From contig RSEF01000003.1 in NCBI GenBank assembly GCA_003993805.1, positions 57,887,051 through 57,951,050 of the forward strand: DNA of 64,000 nucleotides, given 5' to 3'. The notes beneath the pieces are model-generated. The model did not search any database. It was not told the origin of the DNA and saw only the letters and a list, made by a program, of their open reading frames with translations. Positions within the stretch are counted from its first letter, which is position 1, and each line of letters opens with the position of its first letter. Position numbers and translations under genes: made by a program. The stretch is from Himantopus leucocephalus (lineage: Eukaryota > Chordata > Aves > Charadriiformes > Recurvirostridae). Positions 23,611 through 37,990 of the stretch are shown here, one piece after another.

Positions 23611-26600
23611 AAAATAAGAAAAGATAAAGCATTTTACAGTCTTGCAACTATATGATTTTTGCACCACTCCTTCTGCATGGATTCACGCAATACGATCCTT
23701 CATCTATATGCTTGAGATGAGTAAACGTTGCTGTTCAAATTTCACCTTTGAGGTGGGAAAAACTGAAACAATGAATACTTGCCCAAGAACAGTGGATGAG
23801 AGTTTGATTCTAGCATTCTGCATTGGCCCGTTACAACTTGCCTGGACATCATCTAAAAAGTCCACTACTTATTCCGAATGTGTTTAGTGCCCTATTTAAA
23901 AAAATTGCTACCAAACAGAGAAAACTGCCTCACCTTTTCTGTTACATGAATTTTTGGCCTGAGCACTAAGAGAACACCATGATTTTCCTTATGCTTTTCA
24001 ATGAACACCTCAGGACCATTACAGATATCCATTAATTACCTTTCACATTGTTATAGCAAATGGTGTGCTCCTAGTTAATGGCAAGCAGCAGAGGACAGCA
24101 AAACAAGATGTACTTTCAGGTCCAGCTGGGCATGTCCATAAAACCAAGGCAGAAATCACTGATCTCACTCTGCATAAATGATCTCCAGAAGGCAGGAGGC
24201 ACTGAAGCCCTCCTGTGTATACGGGAGGTCTTCGTCTTACCTGTGACCAACTCAGGTAGCCTTGAAAATGTAGTCACACAAGGTTTTGACACTAGCTGTA
24301 CAAGCTGGCCAGTTTAATCCCGTGCTACTTACTATACTGAAGCATGTATGTATCAATGCCCAAGTTTGCAAGAGATTTCAGCTAGCCTGCGTGCCCATGT
24401 GCATTCCAGTCACATTTCTGATTGCTGTGTTGATGCACCCATCATCTGGACTGGGAGCTTTCATTTAAAAAGCAATAAAAATGACAAGCATCTTAACGAT
24501 TCAGTCCTTTTCATCAAAATTCATCCAACTCAAACACTTCTGCTGTAGTAAAAATGCATTAACCTCAAGAGAACAAACAAAAGCATTATAAAGCTACACA
24601 GCAGCCTTGTGGCTAAGCTTACTGAGAAAAACAGAAAGCTGTAATAGAAATCTGCTGAAAGGCCTACTTTACTTATAAGCATTTAAATAAAAACAAAACC
24701 CCAGCAGATTAGGATAGAACCAAAATACAGATACTGGCCATAATAAGCTCATGATATAAAAATAGCTTTCACAGTGAGACTGTTCTCAGTCTCAAAGAAG
24801 ATGGAAAATAATTCAGAAGACACATTATCCTGTTCTTTTCTGTAGCTGAATGTTATGGTTTATAAACATTTAGAGTGCTGTGAGGCTTTCAGTTCATCTG
24901 GAAAAATCCGCAGAAACTCATGACTTCAGGCAAATCAGCCCCTCTTTGTGCTGCAAGGCAAGTGTAAAGGGCACAGTACTGAATCCACTGATACCGCACT
25001 AATCATGCACATCAACTACAAATCACTGACTTAACTTACCGGCGAAACAAAAGGAAGCAAAGAAATGGTATAGGCAGCTGTTCGTAATTGCAGTGGAAAT
25101 AGATGGTGGCTCCAACCTGCATATTATTTAGCAGAAACCTTACAGAGTAAGTGGATGGTGTTAAGAAAGGGCTCTGGTTCTGATCCAGCAAAGCACTTAA
25201 ACACAGGCTGGAGGTGAACAGAACCAGTTACATACTTACACTTAAGAACCCCAGCATAATACCAGTATATAGCCACGCTGTAGTTGTTGCTGGGAAAATG
25301 TCAAAAGATGTTTCCATTGAAAAAACCCTTACATTATTCTCAGAACCTTTCTGGACCTGCAATCAGATACAGCATCTTGAAGGATTTCTCCCAGGGAAAA
25401 TCCCCCCCTACACTTTCACATGGGTCAAAAGTGCTATTGCTATTGTTGATTTTGACTGGGCTGCTTGACAATTTTCTGTCATGCCTCTTTTTCAGTGGAA
25501 GATTTGAATTTTCTTTAAATGAAAAATTTCATGGCTGTTACTTGCCTTTTGGCACACATCCACGTTTACGTTTAAGTCCCCCCTTCTCCCAGCTCCACTA
25601 TTTCGGTTTGGAAATCTGCTGTGGTGCCCTCAGGAGAGCCATGGCTCAGTTCTTACTCATATTCTTTTTCTCCTTCATGGGACTGGATCACTGGCTGCAT
25701 CATGTGTTCACTTTCATGAGGATCTGATAAACCTCTTGTACTAAATACTGCTCCTGATCAGCTCTATTTATTAAGTATTGCCCTTCAAATGAACACAATG
25801 TACCTAATGTTGGAAGAAATTACCAGTAGAATATGTACTATTTTATATAAGGAAAATATTGATATATGTCATACTCATACGGTCTCAAGCATTGCATAAA
25901 ATTTCAGCAAGGCTACTAAAAGACAAATCTGGAGTCTGAATGTATTTTAATTTACGAACTGAGATACCCGAGAGCTTGTTACCAACCAGTGGTCTAAACA
26001 TTTCTTTATGTGATGGGTTGTTTTATTTCTGAAAGATCTGCTGTTATAAGGTTCCTTCACCTGGGAAGAACTGAGTTTTCCAGCTGAATGTGAAACACAA
26101 GCAGCAAATTCAGGGTTTTAAAAATATTTATTCTTGTGGTTGTCTGATGTAGTAGGGACAGTTAATACCAAGTTAATGGATATTTTATGGCAGAGTTATT
26201 ATTGTAACTCTAGCAGTCTTGCAATGTTTTCGAACAGTCCTCTTCCGTGTGCTTCAAATACAAAACATGCCAAAATGTACAAGCTATGAAGAGGTATACT
26301 TGGAGAGAAAACTGGAGGGACTGAAGGGCTTTGAAAGACTGACAGAGGATTGAAAACACAAAGCTTGTATAAGTTGGCCAATGCATATATACAGTCCATT
26401 CATCATAATACTGCTTGTGTTCAAATTATATTTGGATGTTTGCATTTCAGTCATTGTCTAAATTACAACCATTCAAACTCGAGATCAGTACCTTACGAAC
26501 AGCTACCTATAATCCTTAATCTAGCATCACTGCTGAATTTTGGTTTGAAAGTGTAGTGATAAACACACCTGCTATGTGCGTGATGATGGACATTTTCCAT

Positions 26601-27190
26601 TTCCAGTGTGTATTTAGAATCACAGTGAGCCATCAACCATCTCAGGGAAGCCTGGCCATTTCTAATGAGTTATAATTCTTTTTATTTTTGCAGCTAAAAC
26701 AACTGCTACTCAACAGTCTTTAAAGATGTCTTCATGGTTTTATCCTTTACCTCTTTGAGATCTTGTAATCTTGTCAAATGAATCAGAATAGTAGATATTT
26801 CCAGCAGAAAGTTACAGCAATACCAAGGTGGTTTTACTCTGGGTAAACTCATATGTTTGGTTTCAGAAGTCACCTTTTTTTCCTGCTGATTCTTCAGCAG
26901 GTCTCCAAGTCATTTTGTTGCCAGCATTCACACTTGAGCTGGGAATTCAATATAGTCTCTGATGTGCTTGGTGTTGTGCATAAGTTCATTAAACAGTGAA
27001 GTGATTTGCCCACTGTCTGGGGTGTTTGCAGACAGCAAAACCACAGCTCAGTGGGAAGCTAGCTAAAAACATCCGTGGTGTGCCCTTTAGCAACGCTGCT
27101 GTCTAACAAAGGCAGAAGTTATCATGAGACCAAGCCAAGCACCCCCATGCACATGCACCCACCGTAACTGGCACTGCCTGTGCAGTACTC
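23611..27190 (-). other. PHACTR2: intron D-E, 3.6 kb
   Basis: No recognised element. Two overlapping plus-strand open frames at 25214-25727 lack any family signature. Confidence 0.85.
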
Positions 27191-27192
27191 AC

Positions 27193-27429
27193 CAGCTTCT
27201 CGATTTGCACTGTGACTTGTTGGCTTGGGCGGTGGGAGAGGAGGCTGCTTAGCAGGAGCCTTTCCCTTTTTTTTAGCATGAGGTGCTTCGTTACTCTTAT
27301 GGCTGGTGGTGGTGGAAGCGGCAATAGCATTTTTTGGTGGCAGCGGAGCTTTTTTAGATTTAGGCTTAGGCTTGGGTGGTGGTGGAGCATGGGATGCCGG
27401 TATTTCTGGGCAGTGATCAGTAGTGCTCT
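27193..27429 (-). CDS. PHACTR2: PHACTR2 exon D (residues 137-215), Pro/Lys-rich linker
   Basis: 237 bp, phase 1 in and out. Acceptor AG at 27430-27431; donor GTGAGT (GT at 27191-27192). The product is low-complexity: PPPPKPKPKSKKAPLPPK, then a Ser/Thr stretch, KKKGKAPAKQPPLPPPKP, ending ANREAG. The proline clusters could be SH3 or profilin-type ligands (inference). Spacing between neighbours is large on the upstream side (10.8 kb intron). Length is a multiple of three. Confidence 0.93.
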
Positions 27430-28281
27430 CTATGGATAAGAAAGTGAACAGAAGCCAACTGACACAGACATACGCCACATACAGTCAACAGCAAGCCTGA
27501 CAACAAGGACTACTTTTTGCTGCTTGAGCTTTTGGGAATCAGGAAAGACTTCTTCATCTTCTGCCTCTTATTGAAGTATTATCTCACAAAAAAATTACCA
27601 TCCATCTCAATTCAAGTACTTCTCATGGAAGATTTTTACCTGGCACTTCTCTCAGTCTCATCTGTTCTTGACCTCCAAGGATCATCCTTAACGTTCACTA
27701 TACCCAACTAGACTGGTGGCTACAAACTAAACAAGGGAAATGCCATTTACTCTTCTAACAAATTCTTTCGGCTTCTTTCCAGCCCTCTGAGATCAACAGG
27801 CTATAAAACTCAGACTCATGTGAATCTGAATGTGAACAGGGCCATTCTCTCAGCCACGGGTTCAAATATGGCTATGCAGCTGAATTTTTCCCCTGAAGCA
27901 ACCCATTCTCCTAAGCTGCAGACTGCTGGCTCGTAGCAACCTTATTTGGGGTATCTTCCCCAGGGTATTTCTACTCTTCAGAAAAGAGATGAAGCTAAAT
28001 TGAATAGGGTATCATTTGCCATGGGAATGCTCTCCTCTCCTGCAAGCTCTTTGGGTGCTGTTACAAGACTGCACTTTCAAGAATCAGCAGTTCCTTACTC
28101 AACAAGCATTTGGACCGTATCTACGTTGTGTTGTGCAATAGGAACGGCTCTGTAGAGTGAAAGAGGTAGCACTGAGGACCCAATGTCCACAATGAGCATT
28201 TCAGGAGACTTGAATTTGGACTAGCTTCAACTCTGTAAATTGCATGCCCGGTTGTGGTGGGAGCACAAGTTCCTGAATGCA

Positions 28282-28727
28282 TCTTTTGGCTTAGTTTCAT
28301 CAAAAGAAACCCGGCTTGTGTGCTCTGCAAACGAAAGAAGGGTAAGTGGGGATGACCAGGAAATTCATAAGTGAATTCATAAGTGAACTTCATAAGTGCA
28401 CGCCTAATGCGTGTGATGTTAATGTAGGTGCGCCATTTATAGGCAACATAAAATTTTGCAACATAATCGCTATGGTTGTAAGACTAGCAGCTCCCAGATG
28501 GGAATCTTTTATCNGTCTTTTGGCTTAGTTTCATCAAAAGAAACCTGGCTTGTGTGCTCTGCAAACAAAAGAAGGGTAAGTGGGGATGACCAGGAAATTC
28601 ACTTCATAAGTGCACGCCTAATGCGTGTGATATTAATGTAGGTGAGCCATTTATAGGCAACATAAAATTCTGCAACATAATCACTATGGTTGTAAGACTA
28701 GCAGCTCCCAGATGGGAATCTTTTATC
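28282..28727. repeat. direct duplication across a single N (pair 1)
   Basis: Copy 1 (28282-28513) and copy 2 (28516-28727) are near-identical, with about six substitutions plus a 20-bp length difference in a short CATAAGTGAA-like repeat. An N at 28514 marks the junction, pointing to an assembly join more than a biological tandem. Confidence 0.9.
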
Positions 28728-30005
28728 TATTCAATTACACCAATTCTGTGCCCATTCGGTCTCAAGATCAACTTCCCAAACCTTCCAGAAAAAGGATATT
28801 ATAAAAGCAAGAGCATACCATCAGAATCTTATGGGCTTTATTTGCATCTTAGTAAAAACTACAGTGGTTGGGGAAGAAAGGAGCCAAGCAAATATTGCAA
28901 GGACTTCTAACAGTGTCTTTTATAACTCGAGAGGAAACCAATTCATTTCTTGCAGTATGTTCCTATTAGAGTGTCACTCTTACACACATTAAATAGTCGT
29001 TCCTGGATCTCCTGTCCATTCCCTGCTCTCTTCCTTTCCATGTAAAAGATTCCCAAGAGATAAGCAGCATCTTTTCATTTTAAGATTAGTAGGTGAAAAA
29101 CAAATAATGTGTTGGACAACAATGACATTCTTCATCTCAGAAACAAAGCCTTTTCAACCTCCAGCTTAAGGCTTGTTAACATGAACCTAATGCATCACCT
29201 GCAGTTATTAAAAGCAACATGCACATGTGTGTCTCCTCATGAACTGAAGGAATTAATATTAACTGTCCAGTGTCTTCCTCCTTTATTTCCAGCCCATTAT
29301 AGACTAATATGTTTTTGCTAATGTTTTGCAAGGACCATTGCATAGCAACCTTTTACAGCTTTCAAACAGATTCTTTTGCGCACAGATTCTTGTACTGCCT
29401 TTTAGTTTTCCAGAGAAAGAAATCTGGACCAGAGAAAGACTTTGGAAGAAGAAAGAAACATACATATTTGTTACATTTTGCTCTCCTCTTTTATAGCAAA
29501 AAGCATCTCCTTGTGAAATTCTACCTACCTTCACTCAAAGTTGAAAAACTCATATAATTCTGAAAAAGCAGGACATTTTAAAATTTTAATTCCATTAATA
29601 ACAAACATGGCAAGAGAAGATAAGATTTTGTATTTTGAAGATCCTGAAGGACATGATGATCAGAAAGAATTTTAAGTGTAAACAATTCTTTGATACCTTC
29701 TACTTATGGGTCCAGTATGCTAAAATTTCATTTACTAATAAGAAGGAATTTAAAACTTGTGTACTTATACACCATCACTGTGTTTTGTTTCCAGTCATAT
29801 TAGTAGACAAAATATTAAAAAAGAGAATGATAACCTAGAAAAAGAAATACACCATTCACCATATCCCAAAGACATACAGTGCAATTATTTAGAATCTCAG
29901 TCAATCTACATTAAACTATATAACTGACTAAATTATGCGTATTAGAATTTATCTTCTGATTCAGGAAAAAAGTACAAAATATAAGGCTAAAGATTTACTT
30001 AGTTG

Positions 30006-30509
30006 CAAATAAACACATCTTAGTGACAACCAACTAATAATTTTCGAATTTTGTTTAGAGAAATAACTAAAAACTATAAAGGGAAAACAAAATTGGAACA
30101 GTTTATTCGCATCAAAGTTCTTGCTTGCAGACTTCAGTTGTGATTAAAACTGGCAAATTATATAACATTGATTTTAACCGAAATACCTTGCCATCACTGG
30201 GATACCATCTTTATCTAGGACAGCGCTTTCCATACTGTTATGTACCTCATATCAAANACAAATAAACACATCTTAGTGACAACCAACTAATAATTTTCAA
30301 ATTTTGTTTAGAGAAATAACTAAAAGCTATAAAGGGTAAACAAAATTGGAACAGTTTATTCGCATCAAAGTTCTTACTTGCAGACTTCAGTTGTGATTAA
30401 AACTGGCAATTTATATAACATTGATTTTAACCGAAATACCTTGCCATCATTGGGATACCATCTTCATCTAGGACAGCGCTTTCCATACTGTTATGTACCT
30501 CATATCAAA
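30006..30509. repeat. direct duplication across a single N (pair 2)
   Basis: Two 251-bp copies (30006-30256 and 30259-30509) with seven substitutions and no indel; N at 30257. Confidence 0.92.
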
Positions 30510-33500
30510 GACTGGCAGACTGTTTCTGCACAGCAGCATCCTATCTGCTCAGATAGTTACGGCTCTCATAGAGCTTTGACTGTCCCTTGGTTACGTACAT
30601 GCCCTTTTCTTGGCCTTGACCAATGAATCTTCTTTTTGCTCATAGCCATGAGGAAAGCTGTGGTGAAGATGATTGCCTTTGATCATATCGTCCCTTTTGG
30701 CATCTTGTTAGCTTTATTATCTTTGTTAGCTTCATCTTTTTTATCTCATCAGATATAAACTTGACTGCCCTCAGTGTCAGTCTGATCTTGCCCAAACTAT
30801 TGTTTCTAATTTATTCTTGAGATAGAGATTTCTACTTCCTACCTGACCAGTCCATTATACCAGCTTTTGCCAGCAACAAGCCAAGTTTGGAAGTAGATGC
30901 TTTTTATTGCTTTTCCTCTGCTGCCCCTCAGGCTTTGTGAACATGGACTGACTGTCCTCTGTCAAATTCCCCTCTGCTGTGATGCCAAAGCTGACAATTT
31001 TTAGGCTGCCAGCATTGTGTTTGTTATCCTGGTCTGGTCCCCTCATTTTTCAGTGCCTAACCACAGTGTCCTCTCTTTTACTGCAAGTTCATCAGAACTT
31101 TACTATGGCTTTCTGCATTTATTTAAGACACTACAATAAATTTCTGGTATATACATAAGTACTGCAGTAATACAAATAACTAATAACGGTAACAGTGGCT
31201 AGATCTTGAACAGTGATGGGGATGGTCTGATGTCTGTAAATGGCTCAAGATACAATTATGTTGTAACTGTACCTCCCTAACATGATTCTGCTTGAATACG
31301 GACACTTGGTCTTCATGCCTGCTCTTTCTTTTTGCATCTTTTGCCAAAACAAGGAGGCATCTGAATCAGTTCAGACCCCTCTATTTGTTCAAACCAATCC
31401 CCCAGGTACCTCAGTACCAGCTGCAACGTATTTTTATTGCTGTTGTTTTTCTTAATGTAGACATCTGTTCATCACGAACTGACCTTTTAACAAAAGGTCT
31501 CCAAAAGACCATCAGATAGGAATATCTTTTATTCACTGCTGCCTTGATCAAGACATCTGCTGTAAAAGCAATCTGCCTATAAATTACTCTGTAAATAGGA
31601 AAGCAAAGCCAATGTTAATGTCTCATTAAGCATTTGGATCAATAATATGTTTATGTTTAGAATAAATTTTCCAAAGGCCAGATTTTCAAGAAAGCTCCCC
31701 TTGAGACCAGATTTTCTCGTTCCCAGAAATTGTGATTGGGTCCAGACTCTTTAAGAAAGCTGTGTTCTCCTGTAAACACCTAAATGATGGTTAGGGTTAC
31801 AAAGTACTCAGTATACTACAGCTCTTGTGGGGACTCATGAAGTTTCAAAGACTTTCAGAAAGACGCCAGTGTGCCATATGCACTGGAAAATCAGATGACT
31901 TATTTTGGAAGCTAAATGTGGGACCTTTTGCAAACTCTGGACCAAATGGACCTACAAAAATCCTGGGCATAGTTTCAGAAGTCATACGCGACTGGGTTGA
32001 ATGATACAAGAATTTTTTCTTTACTTTTGTGAACTTCTAAGGAACTGGAGGCAAAGGTTTTCTACCCCAGGATTTTGTCATACCGTACTGGTATTTTATT
32101 TCTACAGCTCGTGCAGTGACATGAAGCTAGCTCACAGAAAACCAGTAGTGCTGCAGCACAAGTACATCACTTACATCAACTGCAAAGCACCCTTCTCCTG
32201 GAAGAAGAGCACAACTCAGTGGAGTAACACTATGTCAAATGTAAGTTGGAAATAACATACAATTTGTTGTCTTTTGCAGGATGACTCCCTGAAAAATGAA
32301 ACTCAGTAAGAGTTTTGAGAATCATGAGTTTCCTTTCCAGCCTATGCACAGAGCTGTGTTTTGATTAATCAAACACTAGAAGCTGTCATTCAGAAACATG
32401 GGACATAGAGCAAGACAAGGTGTCTTTTGTCTCTTTTTTGACTCATTGACTGTGCTGATGCAGGTGGCCAACTCATACAAATCCTTTCATAAACTTCAGA
32501 TTTAACTAGCTCCATTTTTTGTTCCTGCTATTGCTACTAAAATTCTGTTCAAGAAAAGACCCATTCTAATTGTTAGAAAGCTTCCTTTAATTTCCAGTGT
32601 AAATGTATTTCAGGCCACTGTTTATTCCTTTCTACTTGTGCCAGCATTGTCCTTTAGCCATGCTCTCTCCTGGCTATACACCAACTTGTTACAATCATCA
32701 AACACATGCGGGCTCTCTCAGGCTCCGTTTTGCTAGCTGAACAAGAACAGCTGTCTCATGATGCTTTTTGCAGCTCTCTCTGCAGCTTTGAATTCATCTT
32801 TCTTGAAGATGGATGAGCAGATCTGTACCTCTGCAGAATTCCAGATCTTACTCACTCTATGATTTCAACAGCACCGTATGCAAGAGGTCTTGTAACAGAG
32901 ACAGTGTAGAAAACAGGAGAGGGGAGAAAGGGACAGATGTAACATCCGACCTAAAGCAACTACATTCAGATATTTTGCATTGGTTCCAAGATAAAAAAGG
33001 AAAAAAAAACCCCACTGACTGTCATTTTACATTGCTAACTGTCCAACTTTTGCGTAAAAAGTAAGCTGTTAAATCAAGAGAGAATACCTAAAACATCACT
33101 GTCAGCTGCATACTTTTACCATTTCTTGGTCTATGGGAGACTGGGAAAGCAAAAGGCATGTAGGCTCCTACATTCCCTTATACTTTCTGTATAGAGATGC
33201 TCAAATAATTGAATGGTTAGTTCATTAAAATCACATCTACGATCTCATTTCTGGAGCCACATTGGGATAATTTTCCTATAAAAGAAAAAAAAAAAAGCAG
33301 CTTTACAAATCAGGAGCTTTCCTCTGCCACTCAGCTTTTGTGGGTGAAAGCCCATGCCTCTCACGTCAGCCTACTGGCACGAGCCAGCCTTGCTGACTTT
33401 GTGGACAGGCTCTGCCCAAATACAGCTTTATCTAGAGCAGCTTTCCTTTTAAGAAGATTTGGATTCAGCCTCATTTACATAGTTCAGGTGATGAATCGAA

Positions 33501-34621
33501 GATATACTATTCTTAGAAGAACTGGTTTTAGCCAGCAAATAACTCAGCTGGAGTGAGAGATTCTTTGGGAGTCAGGCAAAAAAAACCCCAACCCTTTTAT
33601 GTATGGTGCTCATATCGATGATCTACACAGCTCAGGAGTATACGAAGCCAGCTAGGCACACAAGAGGGAGGAAAGCCTGCCTTGTCTCTCACAGTGAGTG
33701 GTTTGCAGGATTAGACTTCTGAGAGAAAGCAGGCTCTTGTCTGAGACCTTGGAAGATGAGGGTTAGTATCTTAAATTCAACAGGTTTTGTTCCACTTTGA
33801 GGAAATAAAGCAAAGGCCTCTGAGAAGAGGAACCTAGAAAATTTGACTTTGAAGAACATTCCTTGGTAGACAAACTAAAGCATTGGTCAGCAACGATGTA
33901 CACTGATAAGACCAGAGCTTGTGCCTCCAACCTTCTTTTTTTTTTGTTACCCATGATAAAAAGAAAAGATTAAATTTAATGGCAGATTTAAGGGAGAGCA
34001 GACAAAGTATAGAGGAAAGAACCTCTGAGCCCAACACACTAAGACCTGGAACCTTTGCCAGCTCTCAGATTAGAGTTATCCTGGGGGGAAGAAACATTAT
34101 GCACATGTATCCTATGAATTCATTTGGAAACAGGACTACAAATTGTTTCTTTCACTGAAGCACATGAGAAAACCTGAGAGAATCAGTCTTCTATAAATGG
34201 CACAGGAACATTTCAGAAACTTATGCTCCATGTCACCCACAACATCCACCACACCCACAACAGAGCTCTGGCTTCCTGCAATCCAATTATTTATCAGAGC
34301 AGCATCTAACACACCAGACTGATGGTATGCAAAATGAAACTTACTACTTTTTTCCAGTCAGTATCTTGCTAATGGTTACTGAGCCTTTCACTTCTTCCAG
34401 CCCAAGCTAACAATGAAATGGGGAAGTATCTACCAGAGTCAAGATTTAGCTTGCTATGATAAAAATGAGTAAGGCCTAAGTTTAAAAACTGAACTCAGAT
34501 ACAAATTCAGGGTTCTCTGGTACATCTGTGTTCCAGAGACATCCTGGGAGGGTGTAAAAGAGAAAAGCAACTATGATACAGTACCAGGAGGTTTCACACT
34601 GTGCAGCAGGCATGCTGCGNT

Positions 34622-34909
34622 GCATGCTGTGTCAGCATGCTATGTCCCTATACCTAGGGAGGCAAACAGTGACAATTTTGACACCTGTTCTACTGATGTG
34701 GCTTTTGGTCTTCTCCAACACTGCTGTAGGGGACAGGAGGCAGAGAGACTCCTTGGAGCCCCTTNGGCATGCTGCGTCAGCATGCTATGTCCCTACACCT
34801 AGGGAGGCAAACAGTGACAATTTTGACACCTATTATACTGATGCGGCTTTTGGTCTTCTCCAACACTGCTGTAGGGGACAGGAGGCAGAGAGACTCCTTG
34901 GAGCCCCTT
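34622..34909. repeat. direct duplication across a single N (pair 3)
   Basis: Two 143-bp copies (34622-34764 and 34767-34909) with about five substitutions; N at 34765. A second N at 34620 is preceded by GGCATGCTGCG, the beginning of the same unit, so the join is triple. Confidence 0.92.
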
Positions 34910-37884
34910 TGCGATGCTCATATCCCATCTGGGACTTGGAGCGCTGGGGTCTTCTGGGGCTACTGCAGACAAGCGCCACAGGTCAGGAACCCTGGCATGA
35001 TGGCACAGTCCAGTCTGCTGGCTGGACAACCAGGGTGTACTTTGACATGCTGCCCATCTACTCACTGGTCTCTATCCCTTTCAGGGTGCTCCCAGAGAAT
35101 GCCTACACTTTAGCTCTTTGTTTTCTGCAAAAGATGGTAATGACTTTTCTCAAATGTCAAAATAAAACAAAGCAAAAGAATCCAGTACAAACTTAATGTG
35201 AAAAAATGATCTAGGAAAAAGATTTCTCTGATTTCTCATCTGTAAAGCTTTATCCATCAATTACCTGTTATATGTAAAACTGTCACCAGCTTCTTATTAT
35301 CCTGCCATAAAGGAGAAATTTCCTTTTAAACACCCTGCTTGGATGACTGACATCTCATCATTACTACAAACAGTAACAGTTACACTATTAAATTGCCAAA
35401 GGGAATTTTTTCACCAAATACGAAAGGCACCTGCGAGCTGACAGGCAGCAGATGGGTACATGGTTTACGGAACTGCCTGGCAGAGCAGGGAACAGCTTTC
35501 AGGGGTCATTGTCTTCACTCGCTTCTGCTTAAACTCATTTTTGCATGGCATGGCTGAGCCTACTGTTCGCCCTGTTGATACTGTACTTCTGTGGCTCATG
35601 CTGAAACAACTTTTTTGCCTTAACTTCTTTTAACTAACATATTGCACATTCTACTACACGTTGCTGCCAACTCTTACCATATTATCACAATGTGCCTGTA
35701 TCACTTGTTCTTTTTAAGCTTCCATGTTTATATGAGAAGGCCATTTTCAAGACCCACTTGAACAAGAGAGCAAGTAAAGACCACCACCATTTCATAAAAG
35801 CATTTTAAAATAACCTCATAACTTTCAGGGGCTGAGATGCATTTTTTGGAACATTTTGATTCAGCCGGAGTTGGAACTGCAGCACACCGTGCTACTAAAC
35901 AGCAGGAATCAATCCTGTCTTCAGGTCTTATAAACATGGAAAGTGTATTTAACTTCCTTCACGATTTACACATAAGAGTTCATGACTCTAAAAAGCCTAA
36001 CATTAGCCTCACTAAAGATGAACTCCTCGCATCCATTACTCCCAACTGTCCAGCTAGAATTTACTCCACCTATCTCAGTTCTCATGATGGAAGATTGTGA
36101 TCTGATACACCAGCATTTTTATGGTCTGAGCAGAAGACAATGAGCTAGGTATTCCTGCCTCAGCTCTGATTTTGATGCTCTGTGAGCATTAGCAAACCTC
36201 CACTCTGCGGCTGTTAATTCCTTGCTCTGCCAGTGCAGGTGTAATGCATACCTGCTGCATCTGCCATAAAAAACATCACTGAGGATTAATCGGTCAGGTG
36301 AGATGCATCTGTGAGATGCAGTGGGCCTTACTCTTCCACCGTGTTCAACAGACTGGCTCACCTTCTTGCTTAATGTGCTATAAAGTAAAGAACAAGTGTA
36401 TTCACAATGACTATCCAGTGAGTTGTACTAGATTTGCACTGTGTAACACTGCTGCTGATGGGTGGAATTGATTCTTAACACCTTTTTTGGGCAGACTATT
36501 CCTCTGCAATAAATCTATCTCATTCCTTTTCAGGGGACTCAAGATGTTTATGCACAGAAGAACTTTATGTTTAGATGTAAGAGGAAAGCATACTTGAAGT
36601 GTTTTGCATCTTCTGTATGGTCTTATTGACTTTCTGTGAAGCCTAGAATATAAAGTTTGCTCATTTTTTGTTCTCCCTATATACTTCATTTTCTGAGAGG
36701 GACTGAAGTGATAGCTATAGATTCTTCTGTACTGAGTCTACTCCTGTACAGCAATCATTTTTAATTTCTCCCTGTAAGGTCAACATGATATACAGGGAGT
36801 GCAGACTGTAATAATGTGTATGAAATAGATATTGAACCTTTCCTGCTTCACTGGAGTTCTACATGCTGCAAAGTCAGCTGGAGGGGATTTCAACATAGTT
36901 AGAAATGTGTATTTCTAAAAAAATCCCTGTACCTTAGGAAAAATTCCAAGACCTGACAGTTCCAAAAGGCTGTATTTATATAAAATATATAAAATAATAA
37001 GTGGTCTGATCTAACCCCAAAGTTAACCTGAACCATTTTAAAAGAGTTTTCCACGGCTTTTATAACTCTCTTCCCCTGACCCAATACACATCTGGTTCTA
37101 GTTGGCACCAAAAGATAAACGTATTTAAATGTCATGAAAAAGGCTAATCTTGTATTTCTGTCTTGTTGGGAGACAGGAAGTACTAGAAATCTCATAAGAA
37201 AGGCAGTTCTCCTTGGACATTCAGCCACTTTTTACATAGTCAAGTGATTTACATAGCTCAGAGAAGAATTCAAATTTTTGTACTAGCCAAACTGACCCTC
37301 TCAACCTCCAGAGGCTCATTCATCACTAGGTAGAGGTTACCAGAAGACATTGGAAAGGCTGCTCAGTCTAACAGCCAGCCATGAAGTTCTTGATCTTTTG
37401 CATCCTTGCTCTTTCCTCTAGGAAAATCCAATAAATGGAATAGTATTTAAGAACACTTTTTGACAGGGAAAAGAAGTGGTGGATTATTCAAGGGGCAAAA
37501 GAAAGAAAATAAAACTGGTCCAAATCTTGTGATTCCGCATTAATCTTTAACCTTTTTTTCCTAGTCAAACTGTTGTTACCAAGGTAGATCTGAGTAAAGG
37601 TAAAAAAATTAATATGGACTTTGGGACTGCTAAATATTTACTGCAATTCATCTACAGAAAACCCTACAGTCATAAAGTACATTTTCCATAAATGACCTAG
37701 GTTCGGTTTGCGGTAGTGGTATAGCCCCTTGAATGTTTCTGAGGAGCTGTACTGTAAGTGTTTAAGATTTAATGAAAATGAATAGGAATGAGTTGCTGAA
37801 GTTACTTTCAAAATGATACATGGTTTTTAAGCAGCTTAAACACTTTTGAACTTTCAAGCCATGAGCCACTTCTACAATGACATT

Positions 37885-37990
37885 GTGAGGTGATGCATTT
37901 GCACTTAGTGTCTTCTTTCACAAAAGGAAAACCTGAAACCAAAGCTTGCCCATGGCTACAAGGAAAGGCTCATACTGAATTTAGCAATCA
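37885..37990 (+). mobile_element. possible CORE-SINE (MIR-type) relic
   Basis: The order AAACCTGAAACC, CTTGCCCATGGCTACA and a later TGAATTTAGCAA loosely follows the MIR 3' half. Heavily decayed and short. Confidence 0.3.

Noticed and set aside
27122..27478. 118-residue minus-strand protein with a hydrophobic, signal-like N-terminus
   Set aside because: The N-terminus is intron read before the acceptor of exon D and the C-terminus is intron after its donor.
34573..35196. 207-codon frame that seems to encode an internally repeated protein
   Set aside because: It crosses two Ns and the repeat is an apparent assembly duplication.
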